DNA of 64,000 nucleotides, from the NCBI RefSeq assembly GCF_029867415.1, contig NW_026705216.1, positions 653,134 through 717,133 of the forward strand, written 5' to 3'. A model generated the notes under the pieces. The model made no database searches. It was not told the origin of the DNA and saw nothing but the letters and a program-made list of their open reading frames with translations. Shown piece after piece: positions 30,821 to 40,666 of this stretch; within the stretch, counting starts at the first letter, position 1, and every line of letters begins with the position of its first letter. This DNA comes from Vicia villosa (taxonomy: Eukaryota; Streptophyta; Magnoliopsida; Fabales; Fabaceae). A program made the translations under genes and the position numbers.

Positions 30821-32969
30821 TTTTCTCTATATGTGTTCCTTCCTTTTATTTATTGATCACTAAGTATTGAAAATGGAATTTTAAATATTAAAGTTTTGTT
30901 TGTTTATTTGTTTGCAGCTATTCATTCTAGTGGGAGAACATTTTTTTATTCTTGAAGTGATTTTGGTGATATCCTAATTACTAAATTCTAAGATTGTGAG
31001 GGTGTTGGAACAAATGTCATTTCGGAGTATTGTTCGTGACGTGAGGGATGGAATTGGAAGTTTATGGAGTCCGCGTTTTGAGGTGAGGCTTCCTGGAGAT
31101 CAGAACGGGAAGTCGAGGAGTTCGGTCCATGAGTTGCAGGATCAGCCTCCTGTTATACAGAATAGCCGGTGGGCGAGTTTACCGCCGGAGCTTCTTCGTG
31201 ATGTTATTAAGAGATTGGAATCTAATGAGAGTACTTGGCCTAGTCGGAAACATGTGGTTGCGTGTGCTGCAGTGTGCAAGTCGTGGAGAGAAATGTGCAA
31301 AGAAATTGTTAGCAGTCTTGAGTATTGTGGGAAGATTACTTTCCCGGTTTCACTGAAACAGGTGAGATACCGATTTTCTTTGTTTAAAGGATGCTTAAAT
31401 TTGGAACTTTGCCTAATATTATCGCTTTTGTGCGTGCATGTTTGATTTTTATTGCAGCCCGGGTATAGAGATGGACCAATCCAGTGTTTCATCAAGAGGG
31501 ACAAATCTAAGCTGACATACCACCTTTTCCTTTGCCTCAGTCCCGGTAAACTTTTTGATACCGTATTATCTTTTTATTTGATATATTCTTGTCTTGTGAT
31601 TTATTTGAATTTTTCTACGTGATTTATTATCTTACGAGTTATGGCGCTTGATGGTTTATTTTTCATCTTGTCCATGCTGTATGAAAGTCGAAAGTTTCTA
31701 TCCCACTCTGTGTATTGGTTCGGTACTTCAATTGTTATCTATGCTGGCATAAATATGAATTGAACAAGTTTTAAGATCAGGTAGTTTGTTGGTATCTGAA
31801 TTCTGCACTGTGTTCCTGCAGCTTTGCTAGTTGAAAATGGAAAATTTCTTCTCTCGGCTAAACGCACCAGAAGAACGATTTGCAATGAGTATGTTATATC
31901 AATGGATGCAGATAACATATCACGATCTAGCAGCACTTACATTGGAAAGCTTAGGTATGGCTTTTCTTTTTTAAGCCGCAAGAACTCGAGTCTATTGTTC
32001 TTTCCTTACCATTATGCACTTCACGTATTAACTTTCCCTTGTTTCAGGTCTAATAATTTTCTTGGAACCAAGTTCATAATTTACGATACACAGCCTCCAT
32101 ATAACAATGCTCAGTTGGCGGCTCCACCTGGACGCAACAGCAGTAGATTCTACTCAAAAAAAGTTTCTCCAAAGGTCCCTAGTGGCAACTACAACGTCGC
32201 ACAGGTCACCTATGGCTTTAATGTCCTCGGCACCCGAGGTCCACGCACCCAAGGTCCACGAAGGATGAATTGCACTATGTACTCAATCCCTTCATCATCC
32301 CTTGAGCCCGGTGGCGTTGTCCCAGGCCAGCCAGAGCTCATTTCTCGCTCACTCGAGGATTCTTTCCGTAGCTTATCCTTTGCAAGGTCAATCGATAACT
32401 CAACCGAGTTTAGCAGTTGTAGATTCTCGGGCATAATGGGAGCTAGCATAATGGAAGATAGAAATGAAGACGAGGAGGGGAAGGAGAGACCTCTAGTTCT
32501 TAAGAACAAATCTTCAGGATGGAACGAACAGCAGCAATGCTGGTGCCTTGACTTTAGGGGACGCGTGACCGTAACGTCCGTCAAGAATTTTCAGCTGATC
32601 GCTTCAACACAGCCAGCAGCCGTCCCTCCTTGCGCAGCAACAGGACCTGCGCCGTCGCAGCCGGCTCAGTCTGACCATGACAAGATTATTCTTCAGTTCG
32701 GTAAGGTTGGCGAGGACATGTTTACGATGGACTATCGATACCCTCTCTCGGCGTTTCAGGCTTTTGCGATATGCTTGACTAGCTTTGACACAAATATTTA
32801 TTAGATGAGTGGTTCAAATGCTTAATTGGTTGTACCTAAATCTTAGATGTTGGATTGGATATGTGCCCACTTAAGAATGTCTCCAAACACACCCTCTTAC
32901 TATTTGCTTTCAAAAGTACCACTAATGTTTAACTATTTGTATGATATATATTCGTACTTTAATTATTAA
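30821..32969 (+). repeat. Derived copy of the TLP segmental duplication
   Basis: Matches 19216-22463 except that about 1.2 kb (21103-22300 of copy 1) is missing. It starts inside the leader intron, keeping the intron acceptor (30916-30917) but not the first exon or promoter. Confidence 0.9.
31014..32804 (+). CDS. Tubby-like F-box protein, copy 2, altered C-terminus (441 residues), probably decaying
   Basis: Exons 31014-31361, 31458-31545, 31822-31954 and 32048-32804 have the same splice sites as copy 1 and an open frame. The F-box is kept. Differences fall in conserved Tubby positions: TYGFNVLG for [22 protein letters not shown] for [14 protein letters not shown], and TVTSVKNFQ for TVASVKNFQ. 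There are two in-frame insertions: one Asn (SNNFLGTK) and five residues from a 15-bp tandem duplication at 32231-32260. The last five residues (KLACE) are replaced by NIY because a 1.2-kb deletion joined the gene to former downstream sequence. The second Tubby signature and native 3' UTR are gone, and there is no duplicated promoter. It could be expressed from a new promoter, but reduced constraint is more likely. Confidence 0.85.
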
Positions 32970-33360
32970 GGCTATGTCTTGGAAAAATAACAGCTGGATA
33001 ATAAGTTCGTTGATAGCTATAGCTTATGACTAAGGGGTGATGACTGATGAATTGTAGCGGATGACTAATGATTTATAGCTGATAAATTAATTAAAATATT
33101 TGTTAAAACTAGTTGTTCAAATAGATGATAAATTAAAATGATATAAAAAATATTTAATATATAATTATTTTTTAATTAAAATAAATTATAAAGGGCAATA
33201 GTGGATTTTAGTTAAAATAATAAAGATAAAATGGAATAAAATATGATAAGGTATAAGCTATAAGTTAAAACTCTATTTAAAATACCGTATGAAAAATAAG
33301 TTATAAATTAGTAAAATAAGCTATAAGCTCGTGATGAAAAGACTGTTACCAAACAAATTT
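32970..33360. mobile_element. MITE-like element at the end of the TLP duplication
   Basis: Begins ggctatgtcttggaaaaata and ends with gttaccaaacaaat, imperfectly inverted. The interior is full of agctataagctataag-type words seen in common legume MITEs. It starts exactly where homology to TLP copy 1 flanking DNA stops. Confidence 0.55.
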
Positions 33361-33423
33361 TTTATTGTCATATGAGCTAATAATTACAGTGGAGAAAAAT
33401 AATTACGTGTATATATTTTATGA

Positions 33424-34047
33424 GAGTTTTATTGTACATCGCATTAGAATTTTTTTTATAACACACAATCATATGAAACATTCTATTTAAATTTTATTGC
33501 GTTAACACATGGAATAGTATTGGGTTAACGTCTCTCTATCTCTATCTGAAATTAACATTTTATTGTGTTAACACATGCAATAGTATTGTGTTAACGTCTC
33601 TCTGAAAGCAACATTTTATTGCGTTAACACATAGAATAGTATCGGGTTAACGTCTCTCTCTCTCTCTCACTCTTCCTCTCTCTCTATATCTATCTCTCTC
33701 TCTAAAAGCAACATTTTATTGCGTTAACACATAGAATAGTATTGGGTTAACGACTCTCTTCCTCCCTCTCCCTCCCTCCCTCTCTCTCACTCACTGAAAG
33801 CAACATTTTTTGCGTTAAAACATGGAATAGTATTGGGTTAATGTCTCTCTGAAACGATTTATGGTCATTGTGCTAGTCAAGTCCTTACAAATATGCATCT
33901 TTAGAACCAATTCTGTTTTATAACACACATTCATATGAAACAGTTTAAATTTTATTGTATTAACACATTAAATAATATTGGGTTAATGTCTCTCTCTAAA
34001 ATATTATTGTGTTATTTTTTTTTATAATGCAATGTACAATAAAACTC
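33424..34047. mobile_element. Foldback-like element with internal GTTAAC minisatellite
   Basis: Inverted ends of about 40 bp: left gagttttattgtacatcgca, and the complement of 34008-34047 reads gagttttattgtacattgca. Between them lie seven imperfect copies of a unit holding attgcgttaacacatagaat and agtattgggttaacg, separated by CT-rich spacers. A second copy of ataacacacattcatatgaaac (33920) repeats the left subterminal sequence (33460). No coding capacity; target duplication not certain. Confidence 0.75.
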
Positions 34048-35300
34048 GAAAAAAATATAGATAAATGAAAGCCAAATAAATATGAACCCAAAAAGAAGTA
34101 GTGAGATAAAGAGAAGAAAGAGAAGAATGTGAGAAATGAAAGAAGAAAATCATTATAGACTATCACAAAATATAAATAATTTCAAAAATGAAATTTATAA
34201 AAAATTATATAGCGGGTGCAATTTAAGATTTATGATGGATAATCATAAACTAACGTATGATTCATTTCTCTTTTGATTTTTTTTTTAAAAATATCCTTTT
34301 TTTTTCAAAACACTGATACAATGAAGATTTTCAATATTTTAACAATTTAACTAAAATATGCAAATATTTTTCAAAATTATCATAATTTATTACGTTTGAT
34401 TACTCATTCAATATTAATATATTTGAATTAACAATGACAAATGTTTCTCATCAATTATGAATAAGCAGTATATTACACATAATATACTTTATAAATGTAT
34501 ATATATTTTCCAAAGCATACCCTTATAAAATTTATTGAATCATCAAAATTTTAAACCATATATATTATACATATTTGTGCAATACTAACTTAATAAAAGA
34601 AACCAAATTCTTTAAATGCAATGGAGAATATAGTTCCATATGATATCTCACAAAGGAATATTTTAATTAGTAATCACAACCACACACATAAGATTGAGAA
34701 GAAAAAAAGTACACATAGATACATCTTAAATGAAGAAAACGATTTATCTTTTCCACCATGGCTAGGAGTTTCTATTCCCAAAATCATAATAGTTAATCCC
34801 AATTCTTACTCACAATTTTCTTCTAATGATGATTTCTTCTTATGATGGTAAAAAATGATTTCTTCTTATGATGATAAAAGCTACTAAATGAGTAAAATAT
34901 ATAAGAGAAATCGCTTAACTTACCTCTCAGTCAACTTTTATTTTTTTTGTAATTAAAGAGCAAAAGAGAATTTGCCAAATAAAACAAAAACATAAACAAA
35001 AAAAGCAAATGAATGTGAGAGATTGAAAAAGAGATGCATTTTATAGAACGTGTTTATATGTTTCCATCATTTATGAAGTTACAAAGTTACATAAAAATAT
35101 TACAGTATTACATAGAACGTGTTTATCTCATTTTGTTATGTAGTTACAGTTTTTCTTTCATTGCATTATATAAAAATGATAGACAAACTAACTTTGGTAG
35201 TTATACACGCAAATTCTCTTAAAAAAACTGCACCACCTTATAAGCATTTTATTTTTTAAAAATTTAATAAATTATATTTTAAAGGGTAATCTTTATCCTC
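34048..35300. other. AT-rich spacer
   Basis: No supported gene. A tandem pair of cttcttatgatggtaaaa / cttcttatgatgataaaa units occurs near 34835-34880. ORFs 34621-34845 and 35034-35222 have no recognised motif. Confidence 0.4.
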
Positions 35301-35318
35301 TTTATATATAGTTATAGA
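35265..35318 (-). repeat. Possible Helitron-like 5' terminus, facing left
   Basis: On the minus strand starts TCTATAACTATATATAAA at 35318 after an A. It is the inverted relative of 30058-30110, with shared accctttaaaatataatt farther in. Confidence 0.4.
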
Positions 35319-35401
35319 TATGTGATGTCAAAGATTCTTGAACTCCCAATATTTGGTCTATTGACATTTCTGGGTCTCGCTCCTCGAATTCTTCAATAAA
35401 T
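35319..35401 (+). repeat. LTR 3' end of a TRIM-like element, split by the CACTA insertion
   Basis: Ends gaattcttcaataaat. Removing the CACTA element joins this to ggtatcagagtctgg at 40668, the layout LTR-end plus primer site seen in the related element at 24060-24080. Confidence 0.6.
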
Positions 35402-35700
35402 CACTACGCCAAAAACAGTTTTTGGCAGCGCCACTTAGACAGCGCTTATTTCCAAAAGCGCTGCTATACATAAAAAATAAAATAAAACACGGGATATATA
35501 CACAAAACTGGGTAAAAGCGCTGTTAAAAGGTGCACTTTAAAAAGCGCTTTATGAAAGGGCTGTCATAGACTCACATTAGAAAGCGCTTGTTTGAAAGCG
35601 CTAGCATAGGCCCCCGTTACAAAGCGTTTTTTATAAACGCTGCCATAGGTCCAGTGTTTGTTTTCCTAAAAAGCGCTGCTACAGTAAATAATAATAAAAA
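35402..35700. repeat. Left TIR and subterminal repeats of the CACTA element
   Basis: About ten copies of an agcgct-centred 10-bp word in both orientations follow the CACTACGCCAAA terminus. Confidence 0.88.
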
Positions 35701-35719
35701 AAATAAAACAAAATAAAAA

Positions 35720-36440
35720 CTAATGAAATTAGATTTAGGGTTTTTCACCGTTTCTTTCTCTCTCTCACCGTAACAGTACCCTCTCACCATTCTTTCTCTC
35801 TCACCCTAACATTACCTCACTTCTCTCTCACCGCTGCCGTTACAAAATCGATTCACACCGCCGCCGTAAGAAACTCCTTCCATCTCAGTTAAAGAAGAAG
35901 CTCTCAAACCCCATCGATTTGGATTTCATACCTCTCTCACACGAAGAAACCCCATCGGTGAAACAATCTCTCCGACGAAGAAGCCCCTCACTCTCATTTC
36001 AGGATACGAGCTAAGTATTATACAAAAGTAAAATTGTTCTTCTCTTCATTTTTTCTGCAAACACTCTCTCCGACGAAGAAGCCTCTCCCTTGGAAGTTTC
36101 TTTTTCTCCGACGAAGAAGCTCCAGTCGCAATCTTCCTATCATTTTCACTTTGTTGAAGCTCAAGAGGAAGAATCATAAGGGTTTCTTGCATTATTCAGA
36201 GGCATTGAGTGAGTTTATCTCACTCTCAAGAGGTAAGTTCAAATCTGAGTTCTTTCATCTCTAGCATGTTTCAGATGATTTGAAGCTTCTATATATGTTG
36301 TTAGCTGGCCAGATAATAGATATGATGTATAATTGTGGTTGGTCTTGAGCTCCATCGTGTTTTTTAGTTTCTGAAAATTTTGAAGAAATAGTTGAATCCG
36401 TGAGTTGGAGCTTGATTTTCTGTGATTTTGCATTTTGCAC
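35720..36440 (+). other. Host-like 5' sequence inside the CACTA element, gene not identified
   Basis: A CT-rich, leader-like stretch with repeated tctccgacgaagaagc (35968, 36068, 36105) is followed by an open stretch ending LHYSEALSEFISLSR and a donor-like gaggtaagttc at 36231-36240. It looks like a captured 5' UTR plus a first exon, perhaps of a fourth gene or of the callose synthase donor. I could not identify it. Confidence 0.45.
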
Positions 36441-36444
36441 TAGG

Positions 36445-36762
36445 GGTCTTCCTTGGCCTAACGACTACAAGAAAAAAAAGACGAAGACATTTTGGATTGG
36501 CTTGGGTCGATGTTCGGATTTCAGGTAAACAAAATCTGGAAATGCGAAGTTACTTATTTCTTTAAATAATCTTCAATTTTGTTTTTCAAAACTACTTCAC
36601 CACTAATTAATTGAATTGGATTTGTTTGTTTATCCTTTTGGTTTTAATATATTTTTATACGTAATTCAGAAGCACAATGTTACAAATCAGAGAGAGCATT
36701 TGATCTTATTGCTTGCTAATGTTCACATAAGATAATTTCCAAAGCCTGATCAGCAGCCCAAG
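36445..36762 (+). pseudogene. Captured callose synthase (glucan synthase-like) exons
   Basis: Piece 1 ends at 36524 and encodes GLPWPNDY, then after a poly-A frame shift DILDWLGSMFGFQ, followed by gtaaac. Piece 2 (36670-36762) encodes KHNVTNQREHLILLLANVHI and FPKPDQQPK, with TAA in place of a Gln codon between R and F, and is followed by a gtcag donor. These match a conserved N-terminal cytosolic region of plant callose synthases (FGFQKDNVANQREHLILLL...), large plasma-membrane beta-1,3-glucan synthases. Only about 60 of some 1900 residues are present, so no enzyme can be made. The intron between the pieces is retained. Confidence 0.85.
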
Positions 36763-38078
36763 GTCAGTTTTTGATTTCAAGCATTAGTACAGTACATATT
36801 TTCAATTTAACTTTTGTAGAAAACTGTTTTAATTTATTTAATTTTTCAAGAAAATGTAAAGCAAAGGTAAAAAAACAAATGAAGAATGAAGAGCGTGTTT
36901 AGTTGACCGATCCTATTTTCCTATGGTAGAACTATAAGCTACTGTGTTGAATTTTCTTCTCTTCTTGTACCTCATTGTTTCTACTGCTATGATATTTTGT
37001 GAAGCATACGAGGGTTTTACTGTTATGTTTACAGTTTAATCTCAAAGTCTGATTTTGTTGTTGCTATATGTTAAGAGGCTTAGAAGCTTGAATTCTGCTC
37101 GGTATTTTTGCTGTCACGTGGAATCTTGTTTGAGCTTGGGTTACCTTGTAGATGGTTTCCAAGCTTGCCACCTAGTTTGGAAGGGCCAAAAAGGGATTCC
37201 TAACCTTTGGCTTAAACTATCTATCCTCCTTCTATAAGGGTTGTGAATATTGTGCCCAATGTTGTTAGTAAGTATCGCGCGATTTGTACGACTCATATCT
37301 TGGTTTGAAAATGTTATCAAATGTGATTGATACATATCAAAGGGTTTCGAGTTGTTTCTCTTGTCTTTTTTATGTCATATATTGTTTTTGCTAATTTTGT
37401 GTAATAGTAGCCAATTATGACTTGATCGGTCGATTAAAACATTTTATAAGTAGCCAATTATGGATTTACATTAATGAAGAATTTGTTCATGATAAAGCAT
37501 TTCAATTTCCTATTAATGAAGTAGCAGAATTTAAGTACTCCTTCATTCATGAGATCAAAGACTAGTTACTATTCTTAAATTTAAGTAGCAGAATTTAAGT
37601 ACTCCTTCATTCATTAGTTGTTTGGTTGATGAATTAACCTTTGCTTGATCCTCAACATTGTAGTTTATTCAGCTCACTCTTGAAATTACGGATTACTACA
37701 TATTTGATTTCAGCTTAAATTTAAGCTATGGAACTTTAGATTTGTGTACTTGATTACTGGAATTAAGGGCTGTGTGTATTTGCTATTGATTTGGAATGTG
37801 AGACTCTATTGTTGTTTTGTTGGTTCTCTCATAGGATATTTATTTATAGATAAGAAAATTAGGAGATATGAAGTGAAGAATTTTATAGCAGGGCACTAGT
37901 AATACTATATTACTATAAAATAAGACTGAGAAGGTCGAAGAAGTAGCTCCTGAGGTTAGTCTCTATTTATATCCTTTCACTTTTTTTTGCTGAATCATGG
38001 TGGGATGAAGAACAAGAGCATCTGCAACATCAGCCCCTTTAGATCCTTTCACCCTTTTCACACAGTTTCCCGTTTCAG
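36763..38078 (+). other. Intron-like and unidentified DNA between captured fragments
   Basis: AT-rich, T-biased sequence like plant introns. A direct repeat containing tagcagaatttaagtactcc occurs at 37521 and 37585. ORFs at 37055-37237 and 37141-37335 have no recognised domain. Confidence 0.4.
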
Positions 38079-38487
38079 ATCACAAAAGCCGCCGTTGATA
38101 TAGTTCGCGGATTAACCGGCTCCGATGAAGGCATACATTCCTTATCCAATCAAGCAAATACCTTGATCCCCTCACTCTCCCGTCTCTTAACGGCACCAAA
38201 GGTAAACATCTATCACTGTCGTTAGGGTTTATACTTTTTTCGATTATTTATTATTTTTGGAATTGATGATGATGGTTGACTGGTTTCAGGAGGTTTTTGA
38301 GACTGCTGCTGAAGCTCTTGTGAATCTTTCGCAGAATTCAAATCTTGCGACGGAAATGGTTCGAATGAGAATAGTTGAATCTACGATGGATGTTTTGTAT
38401 AAGCCGGAGTGTTTTGTTACTCGTTTGCTTGTTATGCTTTTGGTTAATCTCACTCAACTTGATGCTGGTACTGATTCCTTGCTTCAG
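38079..38487 (+). pseudogene. Captured HGH1-like ARM-repeat gene fragment, two exons
   Basis: Exon 1 (38079-38201) encodes ITKAAVDIVRGLTGSDEGIH and LIPSLSRLLTAPK. A GT-AG intron (38202-38289) follows. Exon 2 (38290-38487) encodes EVFETAAEALVNLSQNS, LYKPECFVTRLLVMLLVNLT and QLDAGTDSLLQ, then a gtgtgt donor. The order matches the N-terminal region of plant HGH1 homologues (ARM-fold proteins related to yeast Hgh1, an elongation factor 2 folding chaperone). The frame is open across both exons, so this piece is better preserved than its neighbours, but the start and C-terminal two thirds are missing. It is a transposon-captured fragment, not a gene. Confidence 0.83.
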
Positions 38488-38796
38488 GTGTGTTTTTGTT
38501 TATTTATTTTGAAAGTAATTTGGACTGTTTCTTCAATTCAATCAGAAAAAACTAAAAGGAATAATATTTTTGAAGTTGTCAAAACAATGGTTGATGTTAT
38601 GATAAATACATGATGATTTGATTAGCATAATGAAGAAAATAAACTCGAATTGAATGGACAAAATCATGGTTTGTATTTCAATGCATTGAATCGATTAATT
38701 TTTTTTATTTTATATACCTTCCCAAGATTGAAGCTAGTAAATCATAATGAGAAAAATGGAAGAGGAATTAGCCAAACACATTCCACAATCAGAAAA

Positions 38797-39894
38797 ATGG
38801 GTTGCTCCACTTTATCTCTTCATCACCTTCTTTTTTCATCTCTTTTTATTTTCAGTTTGTTGCTCAATCAGGTTCATGCCACCAAAAAGGTAATCCAATT
38901 TTGCTTCTTAAGACCATGGATTCATTAATTTGATATGCTATTTGTTTTTTACTATTATCCTAATAATTTACAGTGTTACATTGTATACTTGGGAGCACAT
39001 TCTCATGGTCCAACTCCTTCCTCTGCTGACCTTCAAATTGCTACAACTTCTCATTATGATTTACTAGCTTCAATCATGGGAAGGTATATAAAGTAACAAA
39101 ACTAACCATTGCAATATTCTACTTAATTAAGCTCTTTCTTGTATTGAAATTGATTGATAAAGTCATATATATTGATTATTGACTGTGACAGTGAGGAGAA
39201 TGCAAAAGAAGCAATTATTTATTCATACAATAAACAAATCAATGGGTTTGCAGCTATGCTTCAAGAGGAAGAAGCTGCACAAATTGCAAGTATGTTTTTA
39301 TTATATTTTCAACTTAATAATAATGATAAATTTGTTTTCAAAACACACATATATTTATTTATGTGCAGAAAATGAAAAGGTGGTATCGGTGTTTTTGATT
39401 AAAGAGCATAAACTTCACACTACGCGTTCATGGCATTGCGTAAAAACAGCGCGTGACTTTGTAGGTCACGGGACTCATACATTATCAAGACTTGCAACAT
39501 GTAAAGTGTGCTGGTCTTTAACTGATGCTACTAGTTGTTTTGGTGCGGATGTATTAGCTGCCATTGATCAAGCAATTAATGACGGTGTTGATTTGATTTC
39601 TGTTTCTGCTGGTGAAAGTACTGGTACAAATTCTGAAGAAGTTTTTACTGATGTGGTTTCAATAGGTGCATTTCATGCACTTGCTAGAAATATATTGCTA
39701 GTTGCTTCTTCCGGAAATGATGGACCTACCACTGGAAGTGTTGTTAATGTTGCCCCTTGGGTTTTCACTGCTGCTAGTTCTAAAACAGTTAGAGAAGGGA
39801 AAATAAAATCAGTTTCTGAGCCTCATGTTTTGTCTACTGTCAGCTACGACAAACATCCTGAGACCCATTCAAATGTCATGGGCTGGCCGTTTGG
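38797..39894 (+). pseudogene. Captured subtilase (S8 serine protease) fragment with internal deletions
   Basis: Exon 1 (38797-38889) encodes a signal peptide (MGCSTLSLHHLLFSSLFIFS...ATKK). Exon 2 (38974-39083) encodes CYIVYLGAHSHGP, and exon 3 (39192-39289) encodes YSYNKQINGFAAMLQEEEAA: the I9 inhibitor propeptide. Exon 4 (39369 on) starts NEKVVSVFLIKEHKLHTTRS, then jumps to TARDFVGHGTHTLS (catalytic His) and again to ATCKVCW...GADVLAAIDQAINDGVDLIS and VASSGNDGP. The block with the catalytic Asp (DTGVWPES) is deleted, and the fragment stops before the catalytic Ser (GTSMS). It is therefore inactive. Splice junctions of exons 1-4 still join in frame, so a chimeric transcript encoding a secreted truncated protein is possible. 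Confidence 0.88.
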
Positions 39895-40149
39895 TAAGTG
39901 TAGACATGTATGTGTGGCTATGTATTTGTATGAACTTTGGTAGAGTTGTTGTTTGTATTCTTTTTTTTTACAGTTTCGGCGCTAAGTTAGTCGGTGTTGC
40001 ATCGGTAGAATATACTATGTTAGGAAGAATGTAAATAGGTTAACAGTTGATTGTATATTATCAAAGAATGTAAATAAGTTAACTGGTGATTGTATGTTAT
40101 CATTTCATCATTAATTTTTTTACTGAATTTTCATTTGTATATTTCCAAA

Positions 40150-40201
40150 CAATGATATTATTATTATGATTATTATGATTATGATTATGATTATGATTAT
40201 G

Positions 40202-40240
<39 letters not shown>

Positions 40241-40241
40241 T
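40150..40241. repeat. (ATT)n/(ATG)n trinucleotide microsatellite
   Basis: A run of att and gattat units; the poly-Asn/His minus-strand ORF across it (40100-40288) is an artefact. Confidence 0.95.
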
Positions 40242-40299
40242 TGTGTAAAAAACAGGTGCATATAAAATATATAATTCAAACAGCGCAATTTTAAGTAAA

Positions 40300-40664
40300 T
40301 TATATAAAAAAAATTGTATAGCTTAGATAGCGCTTTACACTAAAAGTGCTGCCTAAAGTAGCTTTTCTTTTTTAATTTTTGGTTTACTAAAAGTGCTGCC
40401 GTAGGGGGGCTTTTAGCAGCGCTTTTAAATAAAAGCGCTAGCTTAGGTGGGCCTTTAGCAGCGCTTTTAAACTAAAAGTGCTGGCTTAGTGGGGCTTTTA
40501 GCAGCGCTTTTAAACTAAAAGCGCTGGCTTAGGGGGGCCTTTAGCAGCGCTTGCCTTTTAAAAAAAGCGCTGTCTTTACCTACAGCAGCGCTGGAATAGA
40601 TAGCGCTTTAAAGCGCTGTCTAAAGCCAAAAAAAGCGCTGTCTAAGGTCTTGTTTGGCGTAGTG
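40300..40664. repeat. Right subterminal repeats and TIR of the CACTA element
   Basis: Inverted pairs of agcgcttttaaactaaaagc type are arranged about every 55 bases (40395-40560), followed by aagcgctgtctaa copies and ending ggcgtagtg. The dense pairing would let the end fold into hairpins. Confidence 0.9.
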
Positions 40665-40666
40665 AA

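Larger units (their letters stand above)
35402..40664 (+). mobile_element. Complete CACTA transposon carrying three host gene fragments (Pack-CACTA)
   Basis: The left end is CACTACGCCAAAAAC (35402) and the right end is TTTGGCGTAGTG (40664). A 3-bp target duplication AAT lies at 35399-35401 and 40665-40667, as CACTA elements make. Both ends carry 300-bp arrays of aaaagcgctg/cagcgctttt words. The 5263-bp element encodes no transposase. Inside, all on the plus strand, are exons of a callose synthase (36445-36762), an HGH1-like ARM protein (38079-38487) and a subtilase (38797-39894), with introns retained. It must be mobilised in trans, for instance by a TNP2-type transposase like the broken one at 26906-27799. 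Confidence 0.93.

Noticed and set aside
31824..32804. 326-residue single ORF as an intronless TLP form
   Set aside because: It is exons 3 and 4 read through the open intron 3, whose splice sites match copy 1.
33480..33850. CRISPR-like regularly spaced repeats
   Set aside because: Plant nuclear context, imperfect units, CT-rich variable spacers, and inverted ends around the array: a transposon minisatellite.
39154..39375. Separate 73-residue gene
   Set aside because: It is exon 3 of the captured subtilase extended into intron sequence.
40100..40288. Poly-Asn/His ORF
   Set aside because: Translation of the ATT/ATG microsatellite inside the CACTA element.
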